Shown here: piece after piece, positions 16,373-25,717 of the stretch
Numbering within the stretch: the stretch's first letter is position 1
Layout of the letters: each line of letters opens with the position of its first letter
Origin: JAUILH01 sp965230535
Lineage (GTDB): Bacteria; Bacteroidota; Bacteroidia; Flavobacteriales_D; JAUILH01
DNA length: 64,000 nt
Direction: 5' to 3'
Assembly (NCBI GenBank): GCA_965230535.1
Contig: OZ246010.1
Coordinates: forward strand, 1,674,001-1,738,000
Notes under the pieces: model-generated
What the model was told of the DNA's origin: nothing
The model's database searches: none
What the model saw: only the letters and a program-made list of their open reading frames with translations
Translations under genes and position numbers: made by a program

Positions 16373-17707
16373 TCATTTCAATTTGGCAAACTTAATCTTC
16401 ACTACAGTTCGTCTGTTTGCTAAATGGATTTCCTCTGCTTCTTTTTGAGGTAGGCGACTAATTTCTTCACACGACAATTCGGACAATGGGTCTTTTTCTC
16501 CCATCCCCATTGGAATGATATTATCTTGTGGAAAATCATAATTATCAATCAGATATCTAGCTACTGACCGAGCTCTTCTCCGAGACAAGGTGCCATTGTA
16601 ATAATCGTGTCCACGGCAATCTGTATGGGATTCGATTACAATATCAAACGTATCCAATACAGTTAGTTTTTCACCGAGCCAGTTCAGCATTTTTTTTGAT
16701 CCTGGTCGGATAAAGGCCTTATCAAAATCAAAGGTCACATCAATGATGAACTCATCTCCCTGTTTTAAGGTGTCATCTTTATAAATAGATCGACCAGCCC
16801 TTTGACCTTTGAAAAGCAGAAACGGTTTGTCGTAAACATCCTCAGACACTTTAACGACCACCATAGAGTCCTCAACCTCAGAAGACAGGGTGACTTTACA
16901 CTGATCTTTATTCATCATTTGCAGGTAAATAAGAGACTCGAGACTCCTGATTTCCCACATGTTTTTATCGTATTTAGATTTGGAGCAGATTAACTCAAAA
17001 GCACATTTTTCACAGGTTTTCAGCTTCTTAAAAAGCTCTTCAAGTTCAATTGATGGATGAGAATAATGCTCTACCAAATCGTCTCCAACTTTCACAATAA
17101 ATTGATCACCCTGTTTCAATTCATCCTTAAAATCAATATGTCTATGTCCATCAAAACCCTGATACATGTATTCGGGTTTTTTGTAATCCATAGCAACAAT
17201 CTTCAACTCTACCCTTCTATTAATCTGATGAGACATCTCCTGCTCCCCTGCCGTCTTCATAGCCTCAATTTCTTCACAAGGGATAATTGGCAGTTCTTTT
17301 TCATAACCCTTAGCCAACAGACGTTTTCTATGAATCCCCCACTCTATGAGAGAATCAACCAAAGCCTCAGCCCGTCTTTGCGAATACCTGACGCTATATT
17401 TATCAGAACCTCTACAATCTGTATGAACACTCAACTCTACAACAAGATTGGGGTAAAATTCTAAAAATCTGTGGATGGTACGCAGACTATCTAAACCATT
17501 GTGAAGCGGGACATTCTTCTCATTGGTTTCAGTATTCACCAAAACTTTGAATCCGGCATACTTAAACCAAATTTCCGGCACGGATAACCTTGTACCAGGC
17601 TTAAGCTGATCATAATCTACATATCGAATGTCAGGTATTTGAGAATGAGTCTTCTCAGCCTGTAAGGTCAGTCCTAAAAAAGCTATGACGATCCAGACTC
17701 CCCTCAT
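16373..17707 (-). CDS. Multi-OmpA-domain envelope protein
   Basis: This 444-aa protein has a signal peptide (about 1-23) and three units, each opened by an LKxG motif (LKPGTRL at 35, LKQGDQF at 197, LKQGDEF at 314). Units 1 and 3 are OmpA-like peptidoglycan-binding domains: HTDCRG at 95-100 and 361-366, SQRRAEALVDSL and SRRRARSVARYL helices, NRRVELKI and NRRTVVKI ends. These carry the Asp and Arg that grip diaminopimelate. The central unit (about 197-288) has the same length pattern but lacks TDxxG and NRR, so it looks degenerate. The ATG overlaps the TonB receptor stop (TAATG), so translation is coupled. It probably anchors the outer-membrane complex to the wall. Confidence 0.83.
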   Translation of the reverse strand: MRGVWIVIAFLGLTLQAEKTHSQIPDIRYVDYDQLKPGTRLSVPEIWFKYAGFKVLVNTETNEKNVPLHNGLDSLRTIHRFLEFYPNLVVELSVHTDCRGSDKYSVRYSQRRAEALVDSLIEWGIHRKRLLAKGYEKELPIIPCEEIEAMKTAGEQEMSHQINRRVELKIVAMDYKKPEYMYQGFDGHRHIDFKDELKQGDQFIVKVGDDLVEHYSHPSIELEELFKKLKTCEKCAFELICSKSKYDKNMWEIRSLESLIYLQMMNKDQCKVTLSSEVEDSMVVVKVSEDVYDKPFLLFKGQRAGRSIYKDDTLKQGDEFIIDVTFDFDKAFIRPGSKKMLNWLGEKLTVLDTFDIVIESHTDCRGHDYYNGTLSRRRARSVARYLIDNYDFPQDNIIPMGMGEKDPLSELSCEEISRLPQKEAEEIHLANRRTVVKIKFAKLK

Positions 17708-20067
17708 TAAAAATTAAGTGTTATTTGACCTATGAAAGTTCTTGGTTCGCGGATATTTCCTGGTCGACCAGCATACTCTCGGTTTGCTACATTATTCACC
17801 AAAAAAGCAAACTTAAACTGATCGCTGATCGCATAGCTCGTTCTGGCATCAAACACCAGGTCGCCATTGTTGTTAGCCGCTCTATACTCTGGCAATCCTG
17901 GCAAAACCTGATCTCCCAAAGACAACGGGAATCCATTGAAATCGATTACAAGGTCAATGAAAGTTTCATCAATATTTTCCATGAAGCTGTTATAGCGAGA
18001 ACTCATCCCAATAGACCATTTTTTATAGTCTAATTGAATATCCCCCTTAATCAGATGTCTATATCTGTATTTCAAAGTTGTTGTACTGTCTGAAAAAGTA
18101 GCCAGATAAGCACTATCCGTGTTCAAGGTAATTGGATTCATATAAGTATATCCGGCAAAAATGGTCATGCTCAGATTGTCTGTTAGCTGACCTTTCCCGG
18201 TAATTGACATATCTATCCCGGAAATTCTGGCTTCCTCAGCGTTCTGTGCCTGAAAACCAATCATATCATAGAGATAGTTTTCTCCATTTGGATCTGACAG
18301 CTGAGGCACAACACCTTCAGGAATAAACTCTTCAAATACAAATTCAATCATATTGGAATATTGTGTAATAAATGCTGCAACATCAATATAACCGGCCCAC
18401 TTACCTACTTTCACTCCCTGCTTGAAGCCTATTTCTGCGCTCCATCCTTTCTCTGGCTGAAGGGCAGTGTTTGGAAAGATAGACACCGTTCCTATGTTGG
18501 TTGCCGCAAATTTCTCAGCAATACTTGGGAATCTGTAGCCCTGTCCCCAACTTGCTCTGATAATAGAATGCTCGAAAAGTTTATAGGTTACACCTGATCT
18601 GAAAACGGGTACCACTGGAAGCTCTATTTCTCCTATTTGGTAACGTGTTTCGGCTGTGTCAACTTTAAAATATTCTACACGCATGCCCGCGTTGAAGTTG
18701 AACTTTTTCCACTTTTTATCTAACTGCAGGAATGCGCCAAAATTTTTGCCTTCGTGGTTACCATAAAAATCTGAATTGACCACATTGGCATACGAACTCA
18801 TTCCGGTAGTTAGGTTCATTTGAAGAGAATCATAGTATTTCTGGAATTGATACTCACCATAAAATAAATCTGCGGTAGCACCTCTTCCCTGAGTATTTTG
18901 GTTATCTGTTCTAAACCATCTGGTTCTGATATTGTGCTGGTTGTTTTTCCCATCTGTATAACTCACATATGGATCAAAATTAACGCGCCATCCATCTTGA
19001 AAAGTCAAAGTGGTATTGGGATCGGATGGATCAGCGCCTCCAGCAGGCACGTAACCACTTGAATCGGTTTCCCAAAGCACAAACACTCCGGTTCTGGCCA
19101 ACTGAATATTGGTATTTAACCCATAGGACAGGTTTTCTACCTTTCTCGATCTGAAACGTGTATTGGCATTAAACCTGACCCTGTCTTCATCTTCTCCCTG
19201 TCGATAACCAATAGAAGACAAAAAATTCCCGCCTAAAACCAAATCGGCATTTTTACTCAGCTTTCTCATGTGATAAAAATTTCCACCGTAGTAGTACGGA
19301 TTGCTGCTCCACCATTTCAATTCCTTTCTCTTTGGATCTGCGTAGTAGCCATGGTGTAAATTGACTCTCGTCTCCGGTTCTTCACGCGGATATTTTGTTC
19401 GAATGTTTATGATTCCATTCAGCGCAGAGGAGCCATACAACACAGATGACGCTCCCTTAATAATCTCAATTTGTTCAATGTTTTCAATTGGCAACGCGTT
19501 CCATTTCACGTCTCCGGCATCAGCAGACAAAAAAGGCAACTCATCCACCAAAACAAGCACCCTGCTTCCTGCTCCGTATGCAAATCCACTCCCCCCACGG
19601 ATACTTACCTGACCATCCTGAACGGTTAAACCTGGCACCTGCTCAATGATCTGTTCACAATCTATGGTCGCCTTATTCTCAATGAGTGCTGGCTTAATTA
19701 CGTTCATAGACACACTCACCTCTTCAATGCTTTGTTCAAACTTACCAGCTGCCACAACCAAATCCTGAAGTTGGTCATCTTTTAAATACACATTGAATGA
19801 CACAGGTTTTCCTGCCACGAGTTTGATACTCGAATCTTTCGTGACATAGCCTGGTAATTTAACGCTCACTTTATAAGTTCCGGCTGGAAACTCGCCTTCA
19901 AAATGACCTTCAAAATCTGTTCGAACACCACCGGCGTCATCAAAAACAACCCCGGCCGTTGGCAGTGCTTCTTTGGTCGTGAAATCATAAACATTACCAG
20001 ATACTTTGACATTTTGAGCTAAGCTTGAAAAAACGGTGAGAAATAAGCAGAACGTAAATAGTTTCAT
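17707..20067 (-). CDS. TonB-dependent outer-membrane receptor
   Basis: This 786-aa protein has a signal peptide (MKLFTFCLFLTVFSSLAQ) and a carboxypeptidase-regulatory-like domain at about 20-95 (VSGNVYDFTTKEALPTAGVVF), usual in Bacteroidota receptors. The plug domain lies at about 105-225 (EQVPGLTVQDGQVSIRGGSGF, IEIIKGASSVLYGSSALNGIINI). A 22-strand barrel follows, ending in aromatic Phe (FIGQITLNF). Typical barrel motifs are visible, such as SWGQGYRFPSIAEKFAA and FKFAFLVNNVANREYAGRPGNI. The substrate (siderophore, cobalamin, glycan or other) cannot be told; no SusD partner is present. It leads an operon with the OmpA-type protein and a T9SS cargo. Confidence 0.92.
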   Translation of the reverse strand: MKLFTFCLFLTVFSSLAQNVKVSGNVYDFTTKEALPTAGVVFDDAGGVRTDFEGHFEGEFPAGTYKVSVKLPGYVTKDSSIKLVAGKPVSFNVYLKDDQLQDLVVAAGKFEQSIEEVSVSMNVIKPALIENKATIDCEQIIEQVPGLTVQDGQVSIRGGSGFAYGAGSRVLVLVDELPFLSADAGDVKWNALPIENIEQIEIIKGASSVLYGSSALNGIINIRTKYPREEPETRVNLHHGYYADPKRKELKWWSSNPYYYGGNFYHMRKLSKNADLVLGGNFLSSIGYRQGEDEDRVRFNANTRFRSRKVENLSYGLNTNIQLARTGVFVLWETDSSGYVPAGGADPSDPNTTLTFQDGWRVNFDPYVSYTDGKNNQHNIRTRWFRTDNQNTQGRGATADLFYGEYQFQKYYDSLQMNLTTGMSSYANVVNSDFYGNHEGKNFGAFLQLDKKWKKFNFNAGMRVEYFKVDTAETRYQIGEIELPVVPVFRSGVTYKLFEHSIIRASWGQGYRFPSIAEKFAATNIGTVSIFPNTALQPEKGWSAEIGFKQGVKVGKWAGYIDVAAFITQYSNMIEFVFEEFIPEGVVPQLSDPNGENYLYDMIGFQAQNAEEARISGIDMSITGKGQLTDNLSMTIFAGYTYMNPITLNTDSAYLATFSDSTTTLKYRYRHLIKGDIQLDYKKWSIGMSSRYNSFMENIDETFIDLVIDFNGFPLSLGDQVLPGLPEYRAANNNGDLVFDARTSYAISDQFKFAFLVNNVANREYAGRPGNIREPRTFIGQITLNF

Positions 20068-20125
20068 ATCTGTGAACTTAAAATTGCAACGGATTAAGGT
20101 AACCTTTTTTATTTATTAAGAGAAA

Positions 20126-21241
20126 GTGAAGACGATCAAAATCGACGAAAAGCAATATGCCATAGCTCTAAGCATGATTAAAGGCATTGGAGTTAAAACA
20201 GCCAGAACTTTATTGGCTCATTTTGGGAATGTTAATGACATTTTTGCGGCTTCACTGTCCGACCTAAAAGGCATAAGAAACATAGGAGAGGTATATGCCA
20301 ACAAGGTTTTTAAAAACCGATCGGAAGCTTTGAAACAAGCCGAACTGGAACTTGAGTTTGTTGAGAAACATGACATTGATGTTATTCCTTTTTATGAAGA
20401 GACTTTTCCCAATAGATTAAATCAGTGTCCGGATGCTCCAATTGTTTTATATGTTAAAGGCTCTTGCCGTCTGAATCAGGATTACAATGTATCGATTATT
20501 GGCACACGAAAATGCTCATCTTCTGCCATAAAACACTGCAAAAATCTGGTAGAAGATTTAAGTGAATATAATCCGGCAATTATCAGTGGTTTGGCCTATG
20601 GGATTGACATTGTGGCGCACAGGGAGAGTTTGAAAAAACAAATTCCAACATTTGCAGTTCTGGCTCACGGTTTGGATCGGATTTACCCTTCGGCTCACAG
20701 AAAAGAGGCCACTCAGATCATCGAAAACGGCGCATTGATTACTGAATTTCCCTCCGGAACAAATCCGGACAGGGAAAATTTCCCAAAAAGAAATCGAATC
20801 GTTGCAGGCATGAGTGATGCCATTGTCGTTGTTGAAAGCGGCTTGAAAGGAGGTTCTTTAATTACAGCTTATCTCGGAAACGACTATAATAAAGATGTGT
20901 TTGCCTTTCCCGGGAGGCTTGAAACCCCTGCCAATTCGGGCTGTAATTTCCTAATCAAAACGGACAGAGCAAGATTAATCGAATCGGCGGATGATTTAGC
21001 CTATTTCATGAACTGGAACAAAGTTCAACACAGGCAGGAAGTACCAATTCCCGATTTAAGCTCATTGGATGAACCCAGTAAATCTATTTACAGTATCATC
21101 AAAGAACACGGAGGTATCCTCATTGATGATTTGGCTTTGAAATGCAGGGTTTCGGTTCCGGGATTATTACCGAAACTACTCACACTCGAGTTCTCAGGTT
21201 TGATCAGATCGAAACCCGGAAAGTACTATGAAATCACTTAA
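20126..21241 (+). CDS. dprA: DNA processing protein DprA/Smf
   Basis: This 371-aa protein begins at GTG and has a helix-hairpin-helix domain (ALSMIKGIGVKTARTLLAHFG) at about 10-70. The Rossmann core follows, with VSIIGTRKCSSSAIKHCKN, AIISGLAYGIDIVAHRESLKK, AHGLDRIYPSAHRKEA, TEFPSGTNPDRENFPKRNRIVAGMS and VVESGLKGGSLITAYLGNDYNKDVFAFPG. A C-terminal winged helix occupies about 305-371. DprA loads RecA on incoming single-stranded DNA during natural transformation. Its presence does not prove competence, since dprA is widespread. It shares a TTAA stop-stop overlap with purT. Confidence 0.95.
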   Translation: MKTIKIDEKQYAIALSMIKGIGVKTARTLLAHFGNVNDIFAASLSDLKGIRNIGEVYANKVFKNRSEALKQAELELEFVEKHDIDVIPFYEETFPNRLNQCPDAPIVLYVKGSCRLNQDYNVSIIGTRKCSSSAIKHCKNLVEDLSEYNPAIISGLAYGIDIVAHRESLKKQIPTFAVLAHGLDRIYPSAHRKEATQIIENGALITEFPSGTNPDRENFPKRNRIVAGMSDAIVVVESGLKGGSLITAYLGNDYNKDVFAFPGRLETPANSGCNFLIKTDRARLIESADDLAYFMNWNKVQHRQEVPIPDLSSLDEPSKSIYSIIKEHGGILIDDLALKCRVSVPGLLPKLLTLEFSGLIRSKPGKYYEIT

Positions 21242-22407
21242 TCGTTGTAGACAATTTTGACACTGTCTGCTGCCGATTTTGCTCTGGCAACTACAGTTTC
21301 AATCGACTCTTCCCGATCTCCGTAGGCCAAACCAACGCCCATTCTTCTGTATGGTCGTGTAGTGGGCTTTCCAAACAGTTTGATATCGGATTTTTCCTGA
21401 CTCAGACCAGCCAAACCATCAAAATAGAAATTCTCACTTTTCCTGTTAGCCAAAATAACTGCTGAAGCACCTGGTCTTAACTGATCGATTTGAGGAATTG
21501 GAATTCCAAGAATGGCTCTTGCATGTAATTCAAATTCATTGAAATTCTGGGTTTGGGCCAATGTTGCCATTCCGGTATCATGTGGTCTTGGCGACAATTC
21601 AGAGAAATAAACACCATCCGGTGCCAGGAAAAACTCCACACCCCAAATTCCGGATCCGGTTAAAGCCTCAGTGACCTTAGCCGCCATATTCTGTGCCGTT
21701 TTCAAATCTTCATCAGACACAATTGCCGGTTGCCAACTTTCCTGATAATCGCCTCTTTCCTGCCTGTGACCAATTGGTGAACAAAACAAGGTCGGCCCTT
21801 CATCCTGAGTCACCGTTAACAAAGTTATCTCAGAATCAAATTCAATAAAGCCTTCAACAATTACCTCAGTAACATCTCCTCTGGAACCTTCTACTGCATA
21901 ATCCCATGCAGCCTTGGCGTCTTCAAATCTCTTAACTGTACTCTGACCTTTTCCACTAGACGACATCAATGGTTTTACAACACAAGGCACTCCAATTTCA
22001 TTTACAGCGGCAATCAACTCATCAGCCGAATTAGCATAAGCGTAGGGAGCCGTTTTAATCCCCAAATCCTTGGCAGCCAGATCTCGAATCGCCTTCCTGT
22101 TCATAGTGTAATTAACAGCCTTTGCACTTGGCACTATCTTAACACCCTGCTTCTCCAAATCGTACAAACGTTCTGTTCTAATGGCTTCAATTTCAGGAAC
22201 GATATAATCTGGTTGATGCTTTTCTACCGCCTTTTCCAGAGCATCACCATCTAACATATCAAATACTTCACAAGCATCTGCCACCTGCATGGCTGGTGCA
22301 CCTTCATAGCTATCGCAGGCCACCACATGCTGTCCGAGTCGCTGGAGGGCAATTACGAACTCCTTTCCTAACTCTCCTGAACCTAATAACAAAATCGTTT
22401 TTTTCAT
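21238..22407 (-). CDS. purT: Formate-dependent phosphoribosylglycinamide formyltransferase
   Basis: This 389-aa ATP-grasp enzyme catalyses step 3 of purine synthesis with formate and ATP instead of formyl-tetrahydrofolate. The N-terminus KKTILLLGSGELGKEFVIALQRLGQHVVACDSY is typical. The grasp domain has VVKPLMSSSGKGQSTVKRFEDAKAAWDYA, EVIVEGFIEFDSEITLLTV, IGHRQERGDYQESWQP, GVEFFLAPDGVYFSELSPRPHDTGMATL and a C-terminal KPTTRPYRRMGVGLAYG. The ATG at 22407 is used; the frame extends 10 codons upstream to 22437, but that stretch has no homology and holds a near-consensus -7 element (TTACTTTG). Confidence 0.96.
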   Translation of the reverse strand: MKKTILLLGSGELGKEFVIALQRLGQHVVACDSYEGAPAMQVADACEVFDMLDGDALEKAVEKHQPDYIVPEIEAIRTERLYDLEKQGVKIVPSAKAVNYTMNRKAIRDLAAKDLGIKTAPYAYANSADELIAAVNEIGVPCVVKPLMSSSGKGQSTVKRFEDAKAAWDYAVEGSRGDVTEVIVEGFIEFDSEITLLTVTQDEGPTLFCSPIGHRQERGDYQESWQPAIVSDEDLKTAQNMAAKVTEALTGSGIWGVEFFLAPDGVYFSELSPRPHDTGMATLAQTQNFNEFELHARAILGIPIPQIDQLRPGASAVILANRKSENFYFDGLAGLSQEKSDIKLFGKPTTRPYRRMGVGLAYGDREESIETVVARAKSAADSVKIVYND

Positions 22408-22528
22408 TGCTTCATTGTTTGACTCAAAGTAACGCATTCTTAAAGAATTTTAAAGCCATTTTTATTTCAAGATTAAAACAATCTGTCAATTTTAAGTTGA
22501 CAAGACAAATACCAAATGTCATTTTTTT

Positions 22529-22536
22529 TACATTTG
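22529..22536 (+). promoter_or_regulatory. -7 box (TACATTTG) for gdhA
   Basis: TACATTTG is an exact TAnnTTTG match 32 nt before the gdhA ATG. The intergenic stretch is AT-rich; the nearest clear upstream TTG (22497-22499) is 29 nt away, further than usual. Confidence 0.45.
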
Positions 22537-22568
22537 CTCGAAACGATATTTAACCTAATCAAAAAATA

Positions 22569-23918
22569 ATGTCACAATATCAGGCACAAATAGATGCGTT
22601 CATGGACGGTGTAAAAGCCAAGAACGGTCACGAAAGTGAATTTTTACAAGCGGTTCAGGAAGTCGCTGAGGCGATCATTCCTTTTATGGAAGACAACCCT
22701 AAATACAAGTCTCACAAAATTTTGGAGAGAATTGTTGAGCCGGAAAGAACCATTATTTTTAGAGTTCCCTGGATTGATGACGAAGGAAACCCACAGGTAA
22801 ACAGAGGTTTCAGAGTTGAGTTTAACTCAGCAATCGGACCATACAAAGGTGGTTTAAGATTCCACCCATCTGTAAACCTGTCAATCCTTAAATTCTTAGG
22901 ATTCGAGCAAATCTTTAAAAACTCTTTAACAACACTTCCTATGGGTGGTGGTAAAGGTGGATCTGATTTCAACCCTAAAGGTAAGTCAGACAATGAAGTG
23001 ATGCGTTTTTGTCAGTCATTCATGACTGAATTGTCAAGACATATTGGTCCTGACACAGATGTTCCTGCTGGAGATATCGGTGTTGGAGGAAGAGAGATCG
23101 GATTTATGTTCGGTCAGTACAAAAGATTAAGAAACGAGTTTACCGGTGTTTTAACTGGTAAAGGACGTAACTGGGGTGGTTCTTTGATCAGACCTGAAGC
23201 GACTGGATACGGAACAGTTTACTTTGCTAAAGAAATGCTTAAAACCAAAGGTGATAGCTTCTCTGGAAAAACAGTGACGATCTCTGGTTCTGGAAACGTT
23301 GCTCAGTTCGCTTGTGAAAAAGTGACTCAGTTAGGAGGAAAAGTTGTGACACTCTCAGATTCTAAAGGGTTCATTCACGATCCTGCCGGAATTGATGCTG
23401 ATAAATTGGCATGGGTAATGGATTTGAAAAACAACAGAAGAGGAAGAATTAGCGAATACGCTGATCAGTTCCCGGGATCAACTTTCCACGCTGGAGGCAA
23501 ACCTTGGTCTGTAGCTTGTGACATTGCATTGCCATGTGCTACTCAAAACGAATTGAACGGAGAAGAAGCCGCTACACTTTTGAGCAATGGTTGTATTTGT
23601 GTTGCAGAAGGTGCTAACATGCCATCTACTCCGGAAGCAATTGCCAAATTTGATGAAGCGAAAATTTTATTCTCTCCTGGTAAAGCATCTAACGCAGGTG
23701 GTGTTGCTACCTCTGGATTGGAAATGTCTCAAAACTCATTGAGACTGAGCTGGACAAGAGAAGAAGTTGACGAAAAACTACACGGAATTATGGTATCCAT
23801 CCATGAAGCTTGTGTGGAATACGGAAAAGAAGGTGACTATGTAGACTACGTAAAAGGAGCCAACATTGCTGGTTTCGTAAAAGTAGCTGACGCCATGATC
23901 GATCAGGGATTGGTGTAA
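22569..23918 (+). CDS. gdhA: Glutamate dehydrogenase (hexameric, probably NADP-specific)
   Basis: This 449-aa enzyme interconverts 2-oxoglutarate plus ammonium and glutamate. The catalytic region carries GPYKGGLRFHPSVNLSILKFLGFEQIFKNSLT, MGGGKGGSDFNPKGKSD with the catalytic Lys, and DTDVPAGDIGVGGREIGFMFGQYKRL with the proton-transfer Asp. The nucleotide fold shows TVTISGSGNVAQFACEKVTQLGGKVVTLSDSKGF. Length and motifs match the 450-residue bacterial family I GDH, usually NADP-linked and biosynthetic; cofactor choice was not proven here. Codon use favours highly expressed gene preferences. A strong terminator follows at 23941-23970. Confidence 0.95.
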   Translation: MSQYQAQIDAFMDGVKAKNGHESEFLQAVQEVAEAIIPFMEDNPKYKSHKILERIVEPERTIIFRVPWIDDEGNPQVNRGFRVEFNSAIGPYKGGLRFHPSVNLSILKFLGFEQIFKNSLTTLPMGGGKGGSDFNPKGKSDNEVMRFCQSFMTELSRHIGPDTDVPAGDIGVGGREIGFMFGQYKRLRNEFTGVLTGKGRNWGGSLIRPEATGYGTVYFAKEMLKTKGDSFSGKTVTISGSGNVAQFACEKVTQLGGKVVTLSDSKGFIHDPAGIDADKLAWVMDLKNNRRGRISEYADQFPGSTFHAGGKPWSVACDIALPCATQNELNGEEAATLLSNGCICVAEGANMPSTPEAIAKFDEAKILFSPGKASNAGGVATSGLEMSQNSLRLSWTREEVDEKLHGIMVSIHEACVEYGKEGDYVDYVKGANIAGFVKVADAMIDQGLV

Positions 23919-23940
23919 AGATCACTCAAACTTATTTAAA

Positions 23941-23970
23941 ACCCGTTCTTAAGCAAAGGACGGGTTTTTT
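23941..23970 (+). terminator. Rho-independent terminator of gdhA
   Basis: ACCCGTTCTT pairs with AAGGACGGGT (one G-T wobble) around the 5-nt loop AAGCA, followed directly by a T-run (six Ts counting the last stem base). It overlaps the last codons of the convergent gene. A shorter T-run on the opposite side (TTTTAAA) means it may act in both directions. Confidence 0.85.
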
Positions 23971-25445
23971 AGTACCTCTTTGAAAGTAGTTCCTTTAATT
24001 TTCGCAGTAATCCAGGCATATAAATCGAAGGAATACAGCAAGGACTTATCCATCTGTGTCAACTTATCTATCGACAGTTTATCCAACATTGACCTCAATG
24101 CTTCTTCATCAAGTTTATAAGACACAAATAGTTTCGCCATCTCCATTACAACACTCTCCACCACAAGTGTTCTGCTTTTCTTCTTAATGAAATAAAGGCT
24201 GTTTCTGAAGTAGTTTTCAAGATAATCCCTATCGTCCATTTCCATATGCAGAATCATCATGAAAATGTTGGCAGAAGTAAGAATTTCGGGATCATCATGT
24301 TTTTTGACGTCTTTAATCAGGTTAAGCCATTTTAAAGACCTCTTGTAGTGCTCATTCACAAAGAAATGAAATGCAATGAAGTAGATTAAAACCAATTGAC
24401 TGTTAGGTCTCAGGTGTTGCTGGTAATACGGATATTCCTTCTCAATTCTGTCCACCAAATCATTGGAATCAAAATTGCCGGATTTAATTAACAATACCAA
24501 CCTGATGGTTGAAGCATATTCAAACACTCTTGATTTAAGGTGGTTAGTCAACTTAAACCCATATTCTGTATCACAAGATTCAATGCGCGAACAAGCTTCC
24601 AAACCTTCCTCAAATTTCTCCGTTTTCAAACACGAAATCATGTAATTATAAAACATGTCAATAAACCGGCTGGGGTTGGCTCTCATAATTTTGGGGTACG
24701 CCATAAAAAGATCGCCAATTTCACGACGATGGGCCCAGGCCAAATCATGATCATTCTTGTACTCTGCAATTAATGACTGACTGTTTAGTAAATTAACCCT
24801 GCTCATGACGTTCAATTCACCAGCGTCTAATTCCGCGTTCTTTTGTTCCTCACAAAATGTGTCGAGCTGCTCCTTATCATTCTGAGATCTACTTGTTCTA
24901 TAAGCGTTTCTTAATGCCACAAACCTATGAGGTAAAAACCAATGATGCGTCACTTCATTTAACTTCAGCAATGCACTTTTCTGACTGTTCTCAATCTCAT
25001 TTAATTCGGAGAGCGATAGATAACCTTCCTTGATCCCCGGCAAATTTTCCAGATATATCAACTTTGGAAATTCTGTACTTAATTGATGTTCTTCTATTAA
25101 AACTCTCAATCTTCGAATTTTCTTTCGGCAGAGTTCAATCAGTTTTTTGTTGTAGAGAATATCAATCTCAGTAAACAAATTGTTTACCTCATATCTTGGG
25201 TTGTTCTTTTGATGAAAAGCCCTTAATGATGTCAGCAATTTCTCCTGAAGTGCATTTTTATGCGCCGAATAATACTTTTTAAATTCTTTTGGCAGGTTCT
25301 TTTTGATCTCACTTTCAGAATCTCCTTTATGCCGATCAATAAAGTCAAAAAGCCTGATTATCTTTTGATTATCTGAATGATGAATCAAATTCAGCTTGAA
25401 GTACCTTTTTTCACTTTGGGATAAAGATCTAATTAAATCGATCAT
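23949..25445 (-). CDS. Uncharacterised helical-repeat protein
   Basis: This 498-aa protein has no signal peptide and no membrane segment. It starts MIDLIRSLSQSEKRYFKLNL, followed by a basic helical N-terminal third, then alternating helices with TPR-like spacing (for example PSRFIDMFYNYMISCLKTEKFEEGLEACSRIES and SLKWLNLIKDVKKHDDPEILTSANIFMMILHM). Aromatic and leucine spacing suggests an all-alpha solenoid. I do not recognise the family; the SLSQSEKRYFKL opening seems familiar from Bacteroidota hypothetical proteins. It diverges from the T9SS island, sharing the intergenic region with its first promoter. TATATTTC, one mismatch from the -7 box, ends close to its ATG. Confidence 0.75.
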   Translation of the reverse strand: MIDLIRSLSQSEKRYFKLNLIHHSDNQKIIRLFDFIDRHKGDSESEIKKNLPKEFKKYYSAHKNALQEKLLTSLRAFHQKNNPRYEVNNLFTEIDILYNKKLIELCRKKIRRLRVLIEEHQLSTEFPKLIYLENLPGIKEGYLSLSELNEIENSQKSALLKLNEVTHHWFLPHRFVALRNAYRTSRSQNDKEQLDTFCEEQKNAELDAGELNVMSRVNLLNSQSLIAEYKNDHDLAWAHRREIGDLFMAYPKIMRANPSRFIDMFYNYMISCLKTEKFEEGLEACSRIESCDTEYGFKLTNHLKSRVFEYASTIRLVLLIKSGNFDSNDLVDRIEKEYPYYQQHLRPNSQLVLIYFIAFHFFVNEHYKRSLKWLNLIKDVKKHDDPEILTSANIFMMILHMEMDDRDYLENYFRNSLYFIKKKSRTLVVESVVMEMAKLFVSYKLDEEALRSMLDKLSIDKLTQMDKSLLYSFDLYAWITAKIKGTTFKEVLKNPSFA

Positions 25446-25541
25446 TTGAAATATAAAACCAAAAACACATTAACAACTCTTTTTCAGCAACTTAAACCAA
25501 AAACGCAGCCACTTGAAACATTAATATATGGCTTTTTTTGA

Positions 25542-25572
25542 TTGAATTGACTATAAGTTCGCTTTAATTTTG
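25542..25572 (+). promoter_or_regulatory. Promoter of the T9SS cargo island (TTG-N20-TAATTTTG)
   Basis: TTG at 25542-25544 and the exact TAnnTTTG box TAATTTTG at 25565-25572 are 20 nt apart, a good Bacteroidota promoter. The leader to the ATG at 25718 would be about 140 nt, unusually long for this window. The rest of the 272-nt intergenic region (25446-25717) shows no open frame. Confidence 0.6.
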
Positions 25573-25717
25573 GGGCAAAGTGCTGCAGAATGTTAGAGAC
25601 CCCCACTAATCTAAACACAAGACCATCAATCAACTTGCTTCAGGATGAGGGTAAGTATGTGTTTATTTTCTGCCCACCAACACACTCACTTCTAGTCAAA
25701 ACAATATTTTGTAACCT

